From the NCBI GenBank assembly GCA_045578205.1, contig JAZNJU010000084.1, forward strand, positions 1-31,042: DNA of 31,042 bases. The letters are read 5' to 3'. How positions within the stretch are numbered: position 1 is the first letter of the stretch; every line of letters starts with the position of its first letter. The DNA is from RGIG8748 sp045578205 (GTDB lineage: Bacteria; Bacillota; Clostridia; UMGS1810). This document shows positions 1 to 8,510 of this stretch, piece after piece. Under the pieces are notes generated by a model that saw only the letters and a program-made list of their open reading frames with translations, had not been told where the DNA came from and did not search any database. Position numbers and translations under genes: made by a program.

Positions 1-717
1 ACAGCAATAACGGAAAGAGGAAGTGTGAATGCAAAAACAGTAATTGTTGCAACGCATTTTCCCTTTATAAACAAACACGGATGGTATTTTCTAAAAATGT
101 ATCAGCACCGTTCCTATGTAATCGCACTGGAAAACGCGCAGACTTTCAGGGATATGTACGTGGATGAAAATCAAAGCGGATTGTCTTTTAGAAATTACGG
201 AGATGTGCTTCTTTTGGGTGGGGGCAGTCACCGTACAGGAAAAGATGGCGGAAACTGGGAGGAACTGCGTAGGTTTGCTCAAAGGTATTATCCAAATTCC
301 CGTGAAACAGGTCATTGGGCAACACAGGATTGTATGACTCTCGACTCGCTTCCCTATATCGGACGGTATTCAAAATTAACCGACAATCTGTATGTGGCAA
401 CGGGATATAACAAGTGGGGAATGACCTCATCCATGGTTTCTGCCATGATTCTTTCAGATTTTGTGTGCAGAGGGGAAAGCAAATACGAAAAGGTGTACTC
501 TCCTTCCAGGACAATTATTCATCCTCAACTTGCCGTAAATGTATTTGAATCCGCAAAAGGTCTTATCACACCCGGAAAACCCAGATGCCCCCATCTTGGT
601 TGCGTATTGAAATACAACAAACAGGAACATTCCTGGGACTGTTCCTGCCACGGTTCAAGATTTGATAAGGATGGAGAAATCATAGATAATCCTGCAACAA
701 AAGGTATGGAGGATTAA
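1..717 (+). CDS. FAD-dependent oxidoreductase with C-terminal Rieske domain (5' partial)
   Basis: The reading frame is open from base 1, so the N-terminal part with the FAD-binding GxGxxG loop lies outside the window; the internal GTG at 25 is not a convincing start. The visible first two thirds match the C-terminal half of DAO-type flavin oxidoreductases, with a substrate/FAD segment around SLPYIGRYS and a GYNKWGMTSS stretch typical of the FAD-closing region. The end is a Rieske [2Fe-2S] domain: CPHLGC (about 583-600) and CSCHGSRF (about 643-666) supply the Cys-X-His and Cys-X2-His ligands. The architecture resembles Bacillus YhfW-type proteins. The Rieske tail ends soon after the NPATKGMED residues, slightly shorter than is usual. 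Substrate unknown. It is followed at once by a strong hairpin terminator, so it ends its transcription unit. Confidence 0.85.
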   Translation, partial: TAITERGSVNAKTVIVATHFPFINKHGWYFLKMYQHRSYVIALENAQTFRDMYVDENQSGLSFRNYGDVLLLGGGSHRTGKDGGNWEELRRFAQRYYPNSRETGHWATQDCMTLDSLPYIGRYSKLTDNLYVATGYNKWGMTSSMVSAMILSDFVCRGESKYEKVYSPSRTIIHPQLAVNVFESAKGLITPGKPRCPHLGCVLKYNKQEHSWDCSCHGSRFDKDGEIIDNPATKGMED

Positions 718-734
718 TAATATCTTTTCCAAAT

Positions 735-761
735 AAAAAAGAACGCAGAGCGTTCTTTTTT
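735..761. terminator. Bidirectional intrinsic terminator
   Basis: A perfect 12-bp stem (A6 GAACGC at 735-746, loop AGA, GCGTTC T6 at 750-761) sits between the convergent Rieske oxidoreductase gene and the minus-strand LTA-synthase-like gene. The A-tract and T-tract let it stop transcription from either side. Confidence 0.9.
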
Positions 762-2655
762 ATTTTTTATTCTTGATTTTTTTGAAGTAATCGTATTTTA
801 AAACAAGGTCATTTTTCCTTATGAGATTGTTGATTTTTACATTGGTGTTATGAATGTACACCGGGTCTGCTTCGGTGTTATTGGTAACTTCGCCGAACTC
901 TACATAATTTACACCGTCATACCACGAGTAGTCACTGAAAAATACGTAACCGGGATATTTTTCGTCAAATATGTCTCTGCCTACATAATACTCATCACAG
1001 TAGTCAATACCCATCATATTAAGCACGGTGGGGAGTATGTCAATCTGGGAGTTAACCTTGGTGATGTTCATGTTTGTCATATCGTGGCTCCAAATGAAAA
1101 ACGGTGTCTGATTTATGAGGTTGTTTTCTGTGTTTTTATATTGGTCCAGAATTGTTTTGTCGTTCAGAGTATAGAGGTAGTGGTCTGCAAAAGCAACAAT
1201 AACAGTGTTTTCCAGCAGTTCGTTGGATTCCAGCCCTTGCAGAAGCAATTCTATCATAAGGTCGGTTTCTTTTGCAAACAAACGTGCAACTTCCTCTTCG
1301 CCCAATTTCGGAATTTCTTCATCCTCGTCAAATAGTTTTTGAGAGAGGAGTTTTCCGGTCTTGCCATCCAGAGAAAAAGGAGTGTGGTTGGTGTAGGAAA
1401 TTATATAGTGTACAAATGGTTTATCCTGCTTGAACAATTTCTTGTAGAAAAGTTCGTTCATAATGAGTTCTCTGTCCAACTGATAGGACGCGTCTGTATA
1501 ACCGCCGTCGTCCATAAGGCTGTAGTAGTTGTCGTAACCCCAGTTGAGGTAGTTCAAATCTCTGGTGTAGTATTCTCCCGAATTCATATGGAAGGCATTT
1601 ACCGTATATCCCAGTTTTTTGAACTGGTTAGGAAGCGATGCGGGGAAAGAATTGGTATTGAAAGAATACGCATTCTTTGCATACGAAATGGGGGTAACAA
1701 ACCCTGTTGTAACAGCAAGTTCAGAGTTAAAGGTGGAACCGCCTCCTGTGTAGTAGGAATAGTGGTCGCTGAACATAATGGAACTGTTTTTTAGTTTGTA
1801 CAGGTTTGGCATATCCTCTTCGGTAAGAAGCCAGGAATCTATTCCTTCCAATTGGAGAAATATGACATTTTTGCCCTCAAAAATACCTGTGAATTCATTA
1901 GCCTTGTGCGGGGTGAGGTTTTCGAAAGTGTCTTCCAAAAAGGCAATTTCTTCCGGGTCTTCTTTTCCGCCGGGTTGAAGGAATGTCGTATATAAATCTT
2001 TAACGGAGTACTCATACATACCGCAAATTTTGATGTTTTTGTTGCTGTCGCTGAATGTCTGATAAACATTTCTTGGATTGCGCCATGTATCCCATTCAAG
2101 AGACTTGTTTGCTCTGCCAAGCAGTGAGGGCGTTGCAATATGAAGTGCAGTAAATACAAGTATTGTGATTCCGATTTGTTTCCATTTGCATTTCTTATCG
2201 GATTTGGAGAATTTGATAATTCCAAAAATACCTGCAATGAGTACAAGTGTGCAACTGATGTAGGTAAAAGTGCTTGCTTCTTTCAGAACGTCAATAATAT
2301 ATTCACTGCCCTCGTCTGCAGATTGGAGCAGATTGAAACTGAAGAAGAACCCGGTGTATGGGTAATATACGGAATGTGTGAGAAAAAGTGCATAGAAAAC
2401 CAGAAATATAATTCCGTATAAAATTCTGCCGTATATCTTACCCATATAGTGAGATATTGCAGATATACCGCCTATCCAAATCACTGAAAAAAGAATTGAT
2501 GGTACGAACATCGCAAAATGATTGTACTTTACGCCAGTTGCCAGAATTCGGATAAAGATGTCCATGAGCAAAAGGGGAAGAATAATCGGTATTAAGTTTT
2601 TAGCGCCTATTAAAACATTCTTTATTTTGGGCAATCTGAATTTACATTTTTCCAT
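760..2655 (-). CDS. LTA synthase family / sulfatase-fold membrane transferase
   Basis: A 631-residue membrane enzyme of the LtaS/alkaline-phosphatase superfamily. About five hydrophobic segments occupy residues 20-180, followed by an extracellular catalytic domain from about residue 255. Expected LtaS landmarks are present: Glu270 in NVIFLQLEGIDSW (metal ligand), the nucleophile Thr308 in GGGSTFNSEL, His356, His424 in SYTNHTPF, and Asp491-His492 in FADHY. The family transfers phosphoglycerol or similar groups from lipid donors to surface polymers. Its ATG lies inside the last 14 bases of the upstream GT2 gene, with a GAGGAA ribosome site in that gene, so the two are translationally coupled. 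With two GT2 enzymes upstream, it may add a phospho-alcohol decoration to a surface glycan rather than make classical lipoteichoic acid. Exact substrate unresolved. Confidence 0.85.
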   Translation of the reverse strand: MEKCKFRLPKIKNVLIGAKNLIPIILPLLLMDIFIRILATGVKYNHFAMFVPSILFSVIWIGGISAISHYMGKIYGRILYGIIFLVFYALFLTHSVYYPYTGFFFSFNLLQSADEGSEYIIDVLKEASTFTYISCTLVLIAGIFGIIKFSKSDKKCKWKQIGITILVFTALHIATPSLLGRANKSLEWDTWRNPRNVYQTFSDSNKNIKICGMYEYSVKDLYTTFLQPGGKEDPEEIAFLEDTFENLTPHKANEFTGIFEGKNVIFLQLEGIDSWLLTEEDMPNLYKLKNSSIMFSDHYSYYTGGGSTFNSELAVTTGFVTPISYAKNAYSFNTNSFPASLPNQFKKLGYTVNAFHMNSGEYYTRDLNYLNWGYDNYYSLMDDGGYTDASYQLDRELIMNELFYKKLFKQDKPFVHYIISYTNHTPFSLDGKTGKLLSQKLFDEDEEIPKLGEEEVARLFAKETDLMIELLLQGLESNELLENTVIVAFADHYLYTLNDKTILDQYKNTENNLINQTPFFIWSHDMTNMNITKVNSQIDILPTVLNMMGIDYCDEYYVGRDIFDEKYPGYVFFSDYSWYDGVNYVEFGEVTNNTEADPVYIHNTNVKINNLIRKNDLVLKYDYFKKIKNKK

Positions 2656-4141
2656 GAGTTAATTCCTCGGACGCTTTTTCAATTTCCTCTATGGTCACTG
2701 TACTGGTGTGAGGTATTGGTTTCCATTCCACTTTCATGAACAATGCAAAATACATTGTCCACCTACCTATTGCATCAAAAACAGGCCACGTAAAACAATA
2801 TAATATTTTTTTTATAAGAGGTATCTTAATTATTCTCTTATGTTCGGTAATAAATACATATACCGCCGTCAGCATTGCTCTGAAATGATAATTGAATCTG
2901 CCGATTGCATTCCATATAACCGACAGGAGGATAGATTTAAGTGCTGCCTGAATACCGGGCGATGCAGTTACATATATATCGCCGAAAATGAAGTTCAGAA
3001 TTTTTGCAAGACCGTTGTTTGTTCTGAACAGTAGTATATTTTCGGTTATATCTATACCTTCTGCATATCTAAAGCAGGCACACATAAGCACCGACACCAG
3101 AAGCCAGAGAAAAACTTTGACTATTGCTGTGGGAAAAAGTTGAGCGAGTGTGTCAAAAGATGCCCATCGGCAACGCACTCCCTCAACAAAACGCTTCCAT
3201 GATAAAGGCTCTTTTTTGGTTTTATCTTTAAAGCAGTTACCTACGAATATGTTTTTGAAGAGGCAGGGACCTGTTTCTACAAATGCAAGAAGATGACCCT
3301 TTGACCAGCGAATTCTCTGTCTTAATGCTATTTTCAGGCTTATGGGCTGTTCGTCGTAAAACATAGCAGCGTCACAATAGGAGATGGGGTAGCCGTGAGC
3401 CACAGCATCAGCGGTAAAGGCACGGTCTTCTGTAAGGGAGGTATAGTTCCATCCATCTTTGATGAGTTCATTTGCAAAGAGAAATCCTGTTCCCTGAATG
3501 TTTGTTGCAAGGCGCAGTACAGATCGCGCTCTGTGGCGGAAACGTATGGAGCGAAGCCAATGGAGTGCATATGTGGAAGCAATCCAGTTTTCGTCGAAGT
3601 TTTTGGTGTTTCTGTATGATGTAACAATTTTTTCGCCCTCATCAAAGGCTTCATTCATTCTTGTGATGTAGTCACTGTTTAAGAGGTTGTCAGAATCAAA
3701 TACAAAGTATCCTTCAAAAGAATCAATGCCGTAGTCTTTTTTGATATTCTTGAACAGAAATTGAAGAGCAAACCCTTTTGTTCTGTGAACTTCGTCAAAT
3801 CTTTCGTAGCAAACGGCACCTTTTTCTCGGGCAATTTGAGCGGTAGAATCAGTGCAGTTGTCTGCAACCACAAATACGGTCAAAAGTTCCTTTGGATAAT
3901 CCTGGTGAGCAATACTGTCCAGAAGATTTCCGATAACCGATTCTTCATTTCTGGCAGCAATACATATTGCGTATTTGTGATTGTTTTCCGTCTTTTTAAA
4001 TTTTCTGGTGAAAAACAGGCCAATAACTTTGTATGCAAATGTGTGAAAAGTCCATATGCCTAAGGCAGTGAAAATCAAACCGCGAATCACATTGGCTTCA
4101 TCGTAGATTTGTGCTATCCAGTTAATGATATTCTCAAACAT
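2642..4141 (-). CDS. GT2 family membrane glycosyltransferase (copy 2)
   Basis: A 499-residue processive-type GT2 enzyme (BcsA/hyaluronan-synthase-like fold). A hydrophobic N-terminal segment (about 20-45) precedes the GT-A domain. Catalytic landmarks are Asp94 in VVADNCTDST, the DxD metal site FDSDN (149-151), TED 237-239, and the QRIRW motif 275-279. Several membrane segments fill the C-terminal part (about 335-470). These enzymes polymerise a nucleotide-sugar donor at the membrane; the sugar cannot be told here. It is a close paralogue of the neighbouring gene at 4321-5820, identical in length. A near-consensus promoter at 4220-4248 drives this gene and the overlapping LTA-synthase-like gene. 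Differences from the paralogue concentrate in the loop near residues 295-325 and in the C-terminal membrane segments. Confidence 0.88.
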   Translation of the reverse strand: MFENIINWIAQIYDEANVIRGLIFTALGIWTFHTFAYKVIGLFFTRKFKKTENNHKYAICIAARNEESVIGNLLDSIAHQDYPKELLTVFVVADNCTDSTAQIAREKGAVCYERFDEVHRTKGFALQFLFKNIKKDYGIDSFEGYFVFDSDNLLNSDYITRMNEAFDEGEKIVTSYRNTKNFDENWIASTYALHWLRSIRFRHRARSVLRLATNIQGTGFLFANELIKDGWNYTSLTEDRAFTADAVAHGYPISYCDAAMFYDEQPISLKIALRQRIRWSKGHLLAFVETGPCLFKNIFVGNCFKDKTKKEPLSWKRFVEGVRCRWASFDTLAQLFPTAIVKVFLWLLVSVLMCACFRYAEGIDITENILLFRTNNGLAKILNFIFGDIYVTASPGIQAALKSILLSVIWNAIGRFNYHFRAMLTAVYVFITEHKRIIKIPLIKKILYCFTWPVFDAIGRWTMYFALFMKVEWKPIPHTSTVTIEEIEKASEELTHGKM

Positions 4142-4219
4142 TCATAACCCTCCGAAAGTACAAAGCACACGCTTTGTCAATGATGGAAATGGAATTTTTT
4201 CTAATTGTACAACTGCTAA

Positions 4220-4248
4220 ATTATATCATATCCTTTGTGCTTTGTCAA
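4220..4248 (-). promoter_or_regulatory. Sigma-A-type promoter for GT2 copy 2 and LTA-synthase-like gene
   Basis: Read on the minus strand, TTGACA (4243-4248) and TATAAT (4220-4225) are separated by exactly 17 bases. Both hexamers are perfect consensus. The spacer ends in TATGA just as in the promoter of the paralogous gene at 5855-5883. Confidence 0.88.
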
Positions 4249-4285
4249 CAGATGTCGAAGACGGCAAATTGCCTGAAAACAACAC

Positions 4286-4314
4286 AAACTCAGTTCGTAT
4301 TCCGGACTGAGTTT
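4286..4314 (-). terminator. Intrinsic terminator after GT2 copy 1
   Basis: An inverted repeat of 12 positions (4286-4297 with 4303-4314, one G-U pair, 5-base loop) lies just downstream of the stop of the 4321-5820 gene. On the minus strand a T-rich but interrupted tail follows, so termination may be partial. Confidence 0.65.
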
Positions 4315-4320
4315 AATTGA

Positions 4321-5820
4321 TTACTTTTTTACCAGTTCCTTGGATGCCTTTTCAATTTCACCGATGGTTACTGTACTTGTGTGGGGGATTGGTTTCCATT
4401 CCACTTTCATAAACAGTGCAAAGTATGTTGTCCATCTGCCGATAATGTCAAATATGGGCCAGGTTATGCAATAGAAAATCTTTTTGTAAAGAGGCATCTT
4501 TATAATTCGTTTTCGCTCGGTAACAAACACACAAGCGGCAAGGAGCATTACAGAAATGTGGTAGTTAAGTTTTCCAAGAAGATTCCACACAACCGTCAGA
4601 AGTACGGATTTCAGAGCAGCCTGCAATCCCGGTGCGGCAGTCACATAAATATCTCCGAAGATGAAATTGAGTATTTGTGAAAGAAAATTGTTTGTTCTGA
4701 AAACAAGCAGACTTTCATCTGCACCTATCCCCTCGCAATATCTGAAGCAGGCACACATAATGACAGAAACTAAAAGCCAGAGACCTGCCTTTATAACCGC
4801 AGAGGGGAGAAGAAGTGTAAAAATGTCATAGGAAGCCCATCTGCAACGTATTGCTTCAATAAATCTTTTTCCAAAAGTTACGTTTTTGTTTTCGTTGTTC
4901 TTACGCCGTACTCCGGTGAAGATGTGTTTGAAAATCTTTGGACCCGATTCGGTAAACGCCATAAGATGTCCTTTAGACCAACGGATTCTCTGACGCAATG
5001 CAATTTTTAAGTTTGTGGGCTGTTCGTCATAGAACATTGCAGCATCACAGTAGGATATGGGGTATCCGTTTGCAACTGCATCTGCAGTAAAGGCGCGGTC
5101 TTCTGTAAGGGAAGTGTAGTTCCAGCCGTCTTTTACCAGTTCGTTTGCAAAGAGGAAGCCTGTTCCCTGAATGTTTGTTGCAAGACGCAGTACGGAACGC
5201 GCTCTGTGGTTGAAGCGTATAGAACGCAGCCAGTGGATTGCATAGGTGGAAGCAATCCAGTTTTCATCAAAATTCTTTGTGTTTCTGTAGGAAGTAATGA
5301 TTTTTTCGCCCTCGTCAAAGGCTTCGTTCATTCTTGTTATATAGTCGCTGTTTAAAAGATTATCGGCATCAAAAACAAAGTAACCTTCAAAGTTGTCTAT
5401 ACCGTAATCCTTTTCTATGTTTTTGAAAAGGAACTGCAGGGCAAAACCTTTCGTCTTGTGAATGTTGTCAAACCTTTCGTAGCATACCGCACCTTTTTTT
5501 ATGCATACATCTGCGGTGGAATCAGTGCAGTTATCCGCAACAACAAAAACAGTAACCAACTCTTTCGGATAATCCTGTTTTGCTATGCTGTCCAAAAGGT
5601 TACCGATTACGGCTTCCTCATTTCTGGCGGCGATGCACACGGCGTATTTATGCTTGTTTTCCGTTTTGCGGAATTTTCGTGTGGTGATAAGACCTATTAC
5701 TGTGTAAACACTGTGATAAAGCACCATGACAGAAAGCACAGACAGTACGGTAAGGTAAATGGTATTTGCAATTTCATATGAGTTTCCGATGCTTGATACA
5801 ATGGTATTTAATATATTCAT
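4321..5820 (-). CDS. GT2 family membrane glycosyltransferase (copy 1)
   Basis: A 499-residue paralogue of the gene at 2642-4141. The frame is open to 5883, but the start is placed at the ATG at 5818-5820 because AGGAGGTG (5830-5837) sits 9 bases upstream and because this gives exactly the length of the paralogue. GT2 landmarks are all present: Asp96, DAD 151-153, TED 239-241 and QRIRW 277-281, with N-terminal and C-terminal membrane segments. Over the GT-A core the two proteins are nearly the same residue by residue without gaps, pointing to tandem duplication. It has its own promoter (5855-5883) and terminator (4286-4314), so the copies can be expressed separately. Likely role: synthesis of a cell-surface or exported polysaccharide; donor sugar unknown. 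Confidence 0.88.
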   Translation of the reverse strand: MNILNTIVSSIGNSYEIANTIYLTVLSVLSVMVLYHSVYTVIGLITTRKFRKTENKHKYAVCIAARNEEAVIGNLLDSIAKQDYPKELVTVFVVADNCTDSTADVCIKKGAVCYERFDNIHKTKGFALQFLFKNIEKDYGIDNFEGYFVFDADNLLNSDYITRMNEAFDEGEKIITSYRNTKNFDENWIASTYAIHWLRSIRFNHRARSVLRLATNIQGTGFLFANELVKDGWNYTSLTEDRAFTADAVANGYPISYCDAAMFYDEQPTNLKIALRQRIRWSKGHLMAFTESGPKIFKHIFTGVRRKNNENKNVTFGKRFIEAIRCRWASYDIFTLLLPSAVIKAGLWLLVSVIMCACFRYCEGIGADESLLVFRTNNFLSQILNFIFGDIYVTAAPGLQAALKSVLLTVVWNLLGKLNYHISVMLLAACVFVTERKRIIKMPLYKKIFYCITWPIFDIIGRWTTYFALFMKVEWKPIPHTSTVTIGEIEKASKELVKK

Positions 5821-5854
5821 TTTCTGTGGCACCTCCTGTGTGCTTACGGGGTTG

Positions 5855-5883
5855 AGTATATCATAACAAGTTCTGTTTGTCAA
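5855..5883 (-). promoter_or_regulatory. Sigma-A-type promoter for GT2 copy 1
   Basis: On the minus strand, TTGACA (5878-5883), a 17-base spacer and TATACT (5855-5860). Its start region precedes the AGGAGGTG ribosome site at 5830-5837. It lies back to back with the plus-strand promoter at 5908-5936. Confidence 0.85.
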
Positions 5884-5907
5884 TTGATATGCTATTGTCT
5901 AAAACGA

Positions 5908-5936
5908 TTGACAACGAGGACAATTTAAAATATCAT
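5908..5936 (+). promoter_or_regulatory. Promoter for the MBL-AAC(3) fusion gene
   Basis: TTGACA (5908-5913), a 17-base spacer and TATCAT (5931-5936; five of six consensus bases), 29 bases ahead of the ATG at 5965. Confidence 0.75.
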
Positions 5937-5964
5937 ATAGTTACTACACTTTTTGGAGGTACAT

Positions 5965-7521
5965 ATGAAAAACCTACACAGACTTGTAATACCATACAAA
6001 GACATTTTCACCACGGTGTATGTCATAAAGACCCCTTTGGGAGCACTGCTTTTTGATACTGCCACAACAGTTGAAGATGCAGAGGAGTATATTATTCCTT
6101 TTCTTAAAGAACTGAACATAAATGAGGACAACCTTAAATATATTTTTATTTCCCACAATCATATGGATCACGCGGGCTCTATGCGATATATTATGAAAAA
6201 GTATCCCAAGGCCATTGTTATTTCAAATTCCCCTGCCATAATGCAAAATCTGGGAGAAGACAAGGTAGTTATGCCAAAAGACAGTGATGTTTTTCTTGAT
6301 TTCCTGAAGACTGTTTCCATACCCGGACATACACTTGACTGTTGTGCCGTGTTGGATACAAGGACTAACACTCTTGTGTCAGGTGATTCATTGCAGGCAT
6401 ACGGTATTTTCGGTTCGGGACTGTGGGGTGCAAGTATCCGATTTCCTGCATTATACATGGAGGCAATAGAAAAATTAAGAGAACTCAATGTGGAGAATAT
6501 ACTGTCTGCACACGATTACTATCCTTGCGGTCACAGGGCGCGGGGGGCAGATGAGGTTAAAACTTTTCTTGACAGTTGCATAGAACCAATGGCAAAGATA
6601 AAGGAATTGATTTTGCAAAACCCCGGCAAAAGTGATGATGAAATTGCAGGACTTTACAACGCCAATAAAAACTTACCAACACTTGGTGGGTATGTTGTCC
6701 GTGCTGTAAGGGAAGAAGACTGTGAATTTTACAGTGCTCAAAGATTGAGAAGAGACCTTGTGAGTATGGGTGTGTCGGAGGGTGATGTACTTCTTGTGCA
6801 TTCCTCCTACAAATCTCTTGGCAAACTCCAAGGCGGGGCAGAAACATTTTTGAAGGTACTTACAGATATTCTTGGAAGCCAAGGAACACTGGTTTTTCCC
6901 GCACTTTCGTTTGATAAAGTAAACCGTGAAAATCCTTGTTTTGACAAGAATACAACCTTCGGATGCGTTGGATATCTTGCCGAATATTTCAGAACGCAGT
7001 TCCCCGATGTTGTGCGCAGTGTACATGCAACACATTCTTGCTGTGCATGGGGGAAGTATTCACGGGAGATAACGCAAAATCACATTAAAGATATTACTCC
7101 CGTGGGTGAGAATTCACCGTTTTCTCTGATACCGAAATACAAAGGTAAAATTCTTATGCTCGGATGCGGTCTGCGTTGCAATACCTCAATGCACGGCGTA
7201 GAAGAAACCGCGGAGCCGCCTTATTGTATGGACCGTACATGCACTGTGAAATATATTCTGAGAGATGGTGACAAAGTAGTGGAGCAGGAAGCCTATCGCC
7301 ATGACTTCACTTTGGATGGGGAACAGCATTATATACAAAGATACGACAGAATAGAAGAACTTCTTGACAGCGGGGAGATAAAGCACGGATATATTCTTGA
7401 GGCAGAAAGTTACCTTATGGATGCCGATGCTGTATGGAAAAAGGGACACGCCAAACTTCTTGAAGAGCCTATGTTTTTTGTAGATTTGCCAAAACCGAAA
7501 AGCGAAAACCCCAAAAGATGA
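5965..7521 (+). CDS. Metallo-beta-lactamase fold hydrolase fused to AAC(3)-family acyltransferase
   Basis: A 518-residue two-domain protein. The ATG at 5965 is chosen because GGAGG lies 5 bases upstream; the in-frame TTG at 5953 overlaps that site. Residues 1-205 form an MBL-fold domain: HNHMDH (His64, His66, Asp68, His69), His122 in PGHT, Asp141 in SGDS and His183 in SAHDYYP complete a dinuclear metal site. After a helical linker (about 205-255) residues 258-500 match the aminoglycoside N3-acetyltransferase family (YokD/AAC(3) fold), with the VLLVHSSYKSLG opening, a GTLVFPALSF strand and the conserved HATHSCCAWG segment (His354/His357). Family members transfer acetyl groups from acetyl-CoA to amines. 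The MBL part might hydrolyse a thioester, lactone or amide related to the same substrate. No signal peptide; cytoplasmic. True aminoglycoside resistance is not implied. Confidence 0.85.
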   Translation: MKNLHRLVIPYKDIFTTVYVIKTPLGALLFDTATTVEDAEEYIIPFLKELNINEDNLKYIFISHNHMDHAGSMRYIMKKYPKAIVISNSPAIMQNLGEDKVVMPKDSDVFLDFLKTVSIPGHTLDCCAVLDTRTNTLVSGDSLQAYGIFGSGLWGASIRFPALYMEAIEKLRELNVENILSAHDYYPCGHRARGADEVKTFLDSCIEPMAKIKELILQNPGKSDDEIAGLYNANKNLPTLGGYVVRAVREEDCEFYSAQRLRRDLVSMGVSEGDVLLVHSSYKSLGKLQGGAETFLKVLTDILGSQGTLVFPALSFDKVNRENPCFDKNTTFGCVGYLAEYFRTQFPDVVRSVHATHSCCAWGKYSREITQNHIKDITPVGENSPFSLIPKYKGKILMLGCGLRCNTSMHGVEETAEPPYCMDRTCTVKYILRDGDKVVEQEAYRHDFTLDGEQHYIQRYDRIEELLDSGEIKHGYILEAESYLMDADAVWKKGHAKLLEEPMFFVDLPKPKSENPKR

Positions 7522-7573
7522 CACAATAAGTAATTTGGTGTAATATTTTGGTATATAAGAATAAAATTTTAGG

Positions 7574-7602
7574 TTTACAACAACTTGGTATTTACCTATA
7601 AT
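7574..7602 (+). promoter_or_regulatory. Promoter for the AraC-PTE-M24-ASRT operon
   Basis: TTTACA (7574-7579), a 17-base spacer and a perfect TATAAT (7597-7602), about 30 bases ahead of the AraC start. No terminator is visible between the fusion gene stop (7521) and this promoter, so some read-through is possible. Confidence 0.8.
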
Positions 7603-7631
7603 GAAGTTAGAAAACTGTGGTGGTGAAGCCC

Positions 7632-8498
7632 ATGAAAACCTATCTGCGTCACAAAAGTCTCAATGTAATTGACATCAAAGAACTTATCGCATTGGAATAC
7701 CTGGATTTTGAGGGAAAATACAAAGATTATGTGGAGAAACATGATTTTTGGGAAATCTGCTATGTAAAAAAAGGCAGTATTTCAGTGTCTGTGGACGGTA
7801 AGAAGAAAAATCTTGCAGAAAACACAATCACGTTTATTCCTCCCTACAAAACCCATTCGTATTATTCACAAAACGGCAATGAAAGCAGTGCTTTTGTAAT
7901 CTGTTTTGCCTGTTCGTCACAGTCGCTCAAAACATTGGGCGGTATGGTCTTTTCTCCCGACGCAAATCAACTTGAATGTCTGGAAAAAATCATCTGTGAG
8001 TACAAGCAGACATTCAATGTGAATGACGAGGGTGTTATGGAAGTTTTGCCGTCTCCCGCCTTTGGCGGACAACAGGCAATCATAATTTTGCTGGAGTATC
8101 TTCTCATATGCCTTTTGAGAATGCTTTCACTTGAGAAAAACCCCGAAATTGTTTTTCTGCAGGATGACAGGTTCTATGCAGGTCTTGTGGATGGGATAAT
8201 AGACTTTTTCAGGGAGAATCTCGGGAGAAAAATCACCCTGAAAGAAGTTTGCAAAAGAGTGAACTATTCCAGTTCGTTTATATGCAAGACATTCAAAGAA
8301 CAAACAGGAGAAACACTGTTTTCTTACTTTAATCGCATGAAGATAGAAGAATCAAAAAGAATGCTTCTGGAAACGGAAATGTCCGTTGTGGCAATTTCAA
8401 GAGAGTTGGGATTTTCGGAGGCAAAGTATTTTGGTTCCATGTTCAAAAAAGCGGAGGGAGTTTCTCCTGTTCAATACAGAAAAAGGAATAAAAAATAG
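7632..8498 (+). CDS. AraC family transcriptional regulator
   Basis: A 288-residue one-component regulator. The N-terminal part is a cupin-type sensing domain (about residues 35-90, with HDFWEICYVKKG and ITFIPPYKTHSY), which in this family usually binds a sugar or related small molecule. The C-terminal hundred residues carry two helix-turn-helix units: ITLKEVCKRVNYSSSFICK and VVAISRELGFSEAKYFGSM, followed by the typical GVSPVQYRK. The ATG at 7632 is preferred; GTG codons at 7617-7623 are in frame and cannot be ruled out, since GGTGGTG could act as a weak ribosome site. It is the first gene of an operon with the hydrolase, the M24 protein and the ASRT protein, which it probably controls. Confidence 0.88.
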   Translation: MKTYLRHKSLNVIDIKELIALEYLDFEGKYKDYVEKHDFWEICYVKKGSISVSVDGKKKNLAENTITFIPPYKTHSYYSQNGNESSAFVICFACSSQSLKTLGGMVFSPDANQLECLEKIICEYKQTFNVNDEGVMEVLPSPAFGGQQAIIILLEYLLICLLRMLSLEKNPEIVFLQDDRFYAGLVDGIIDFFRENLGRKITLKEVCKRVNYSSSFICKTFKEQTGETLFSYFNRMKIEESKRMLLETEMSVVAISRELGFSEAKYFGSMFKKAEGVSPVQYRKRNKK

Positions 8499-8510
8499 GA
8501 GGTATGCTCG

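Noticed and set aside
850..1794. Plus-strand open frames opposite the LTA-synthase-like gene
   Set aside because: No family features; they mirror the coding strand's codon bias, and the minus-strand gene has full catalytic motifs.
5821..5883. N-terminal extension of GT2 copy 1
   Set aside because: It overlaps its own ribosome site and promoter; the ATG at 5820 gives the same length as the paralogue.
6730..7521. Aminoglycoside resistance gene
   Set aside because: The AAC(3)-type domain is part of a fusion and the family includes many enzymes with no role in resistance; no mobile element is near.
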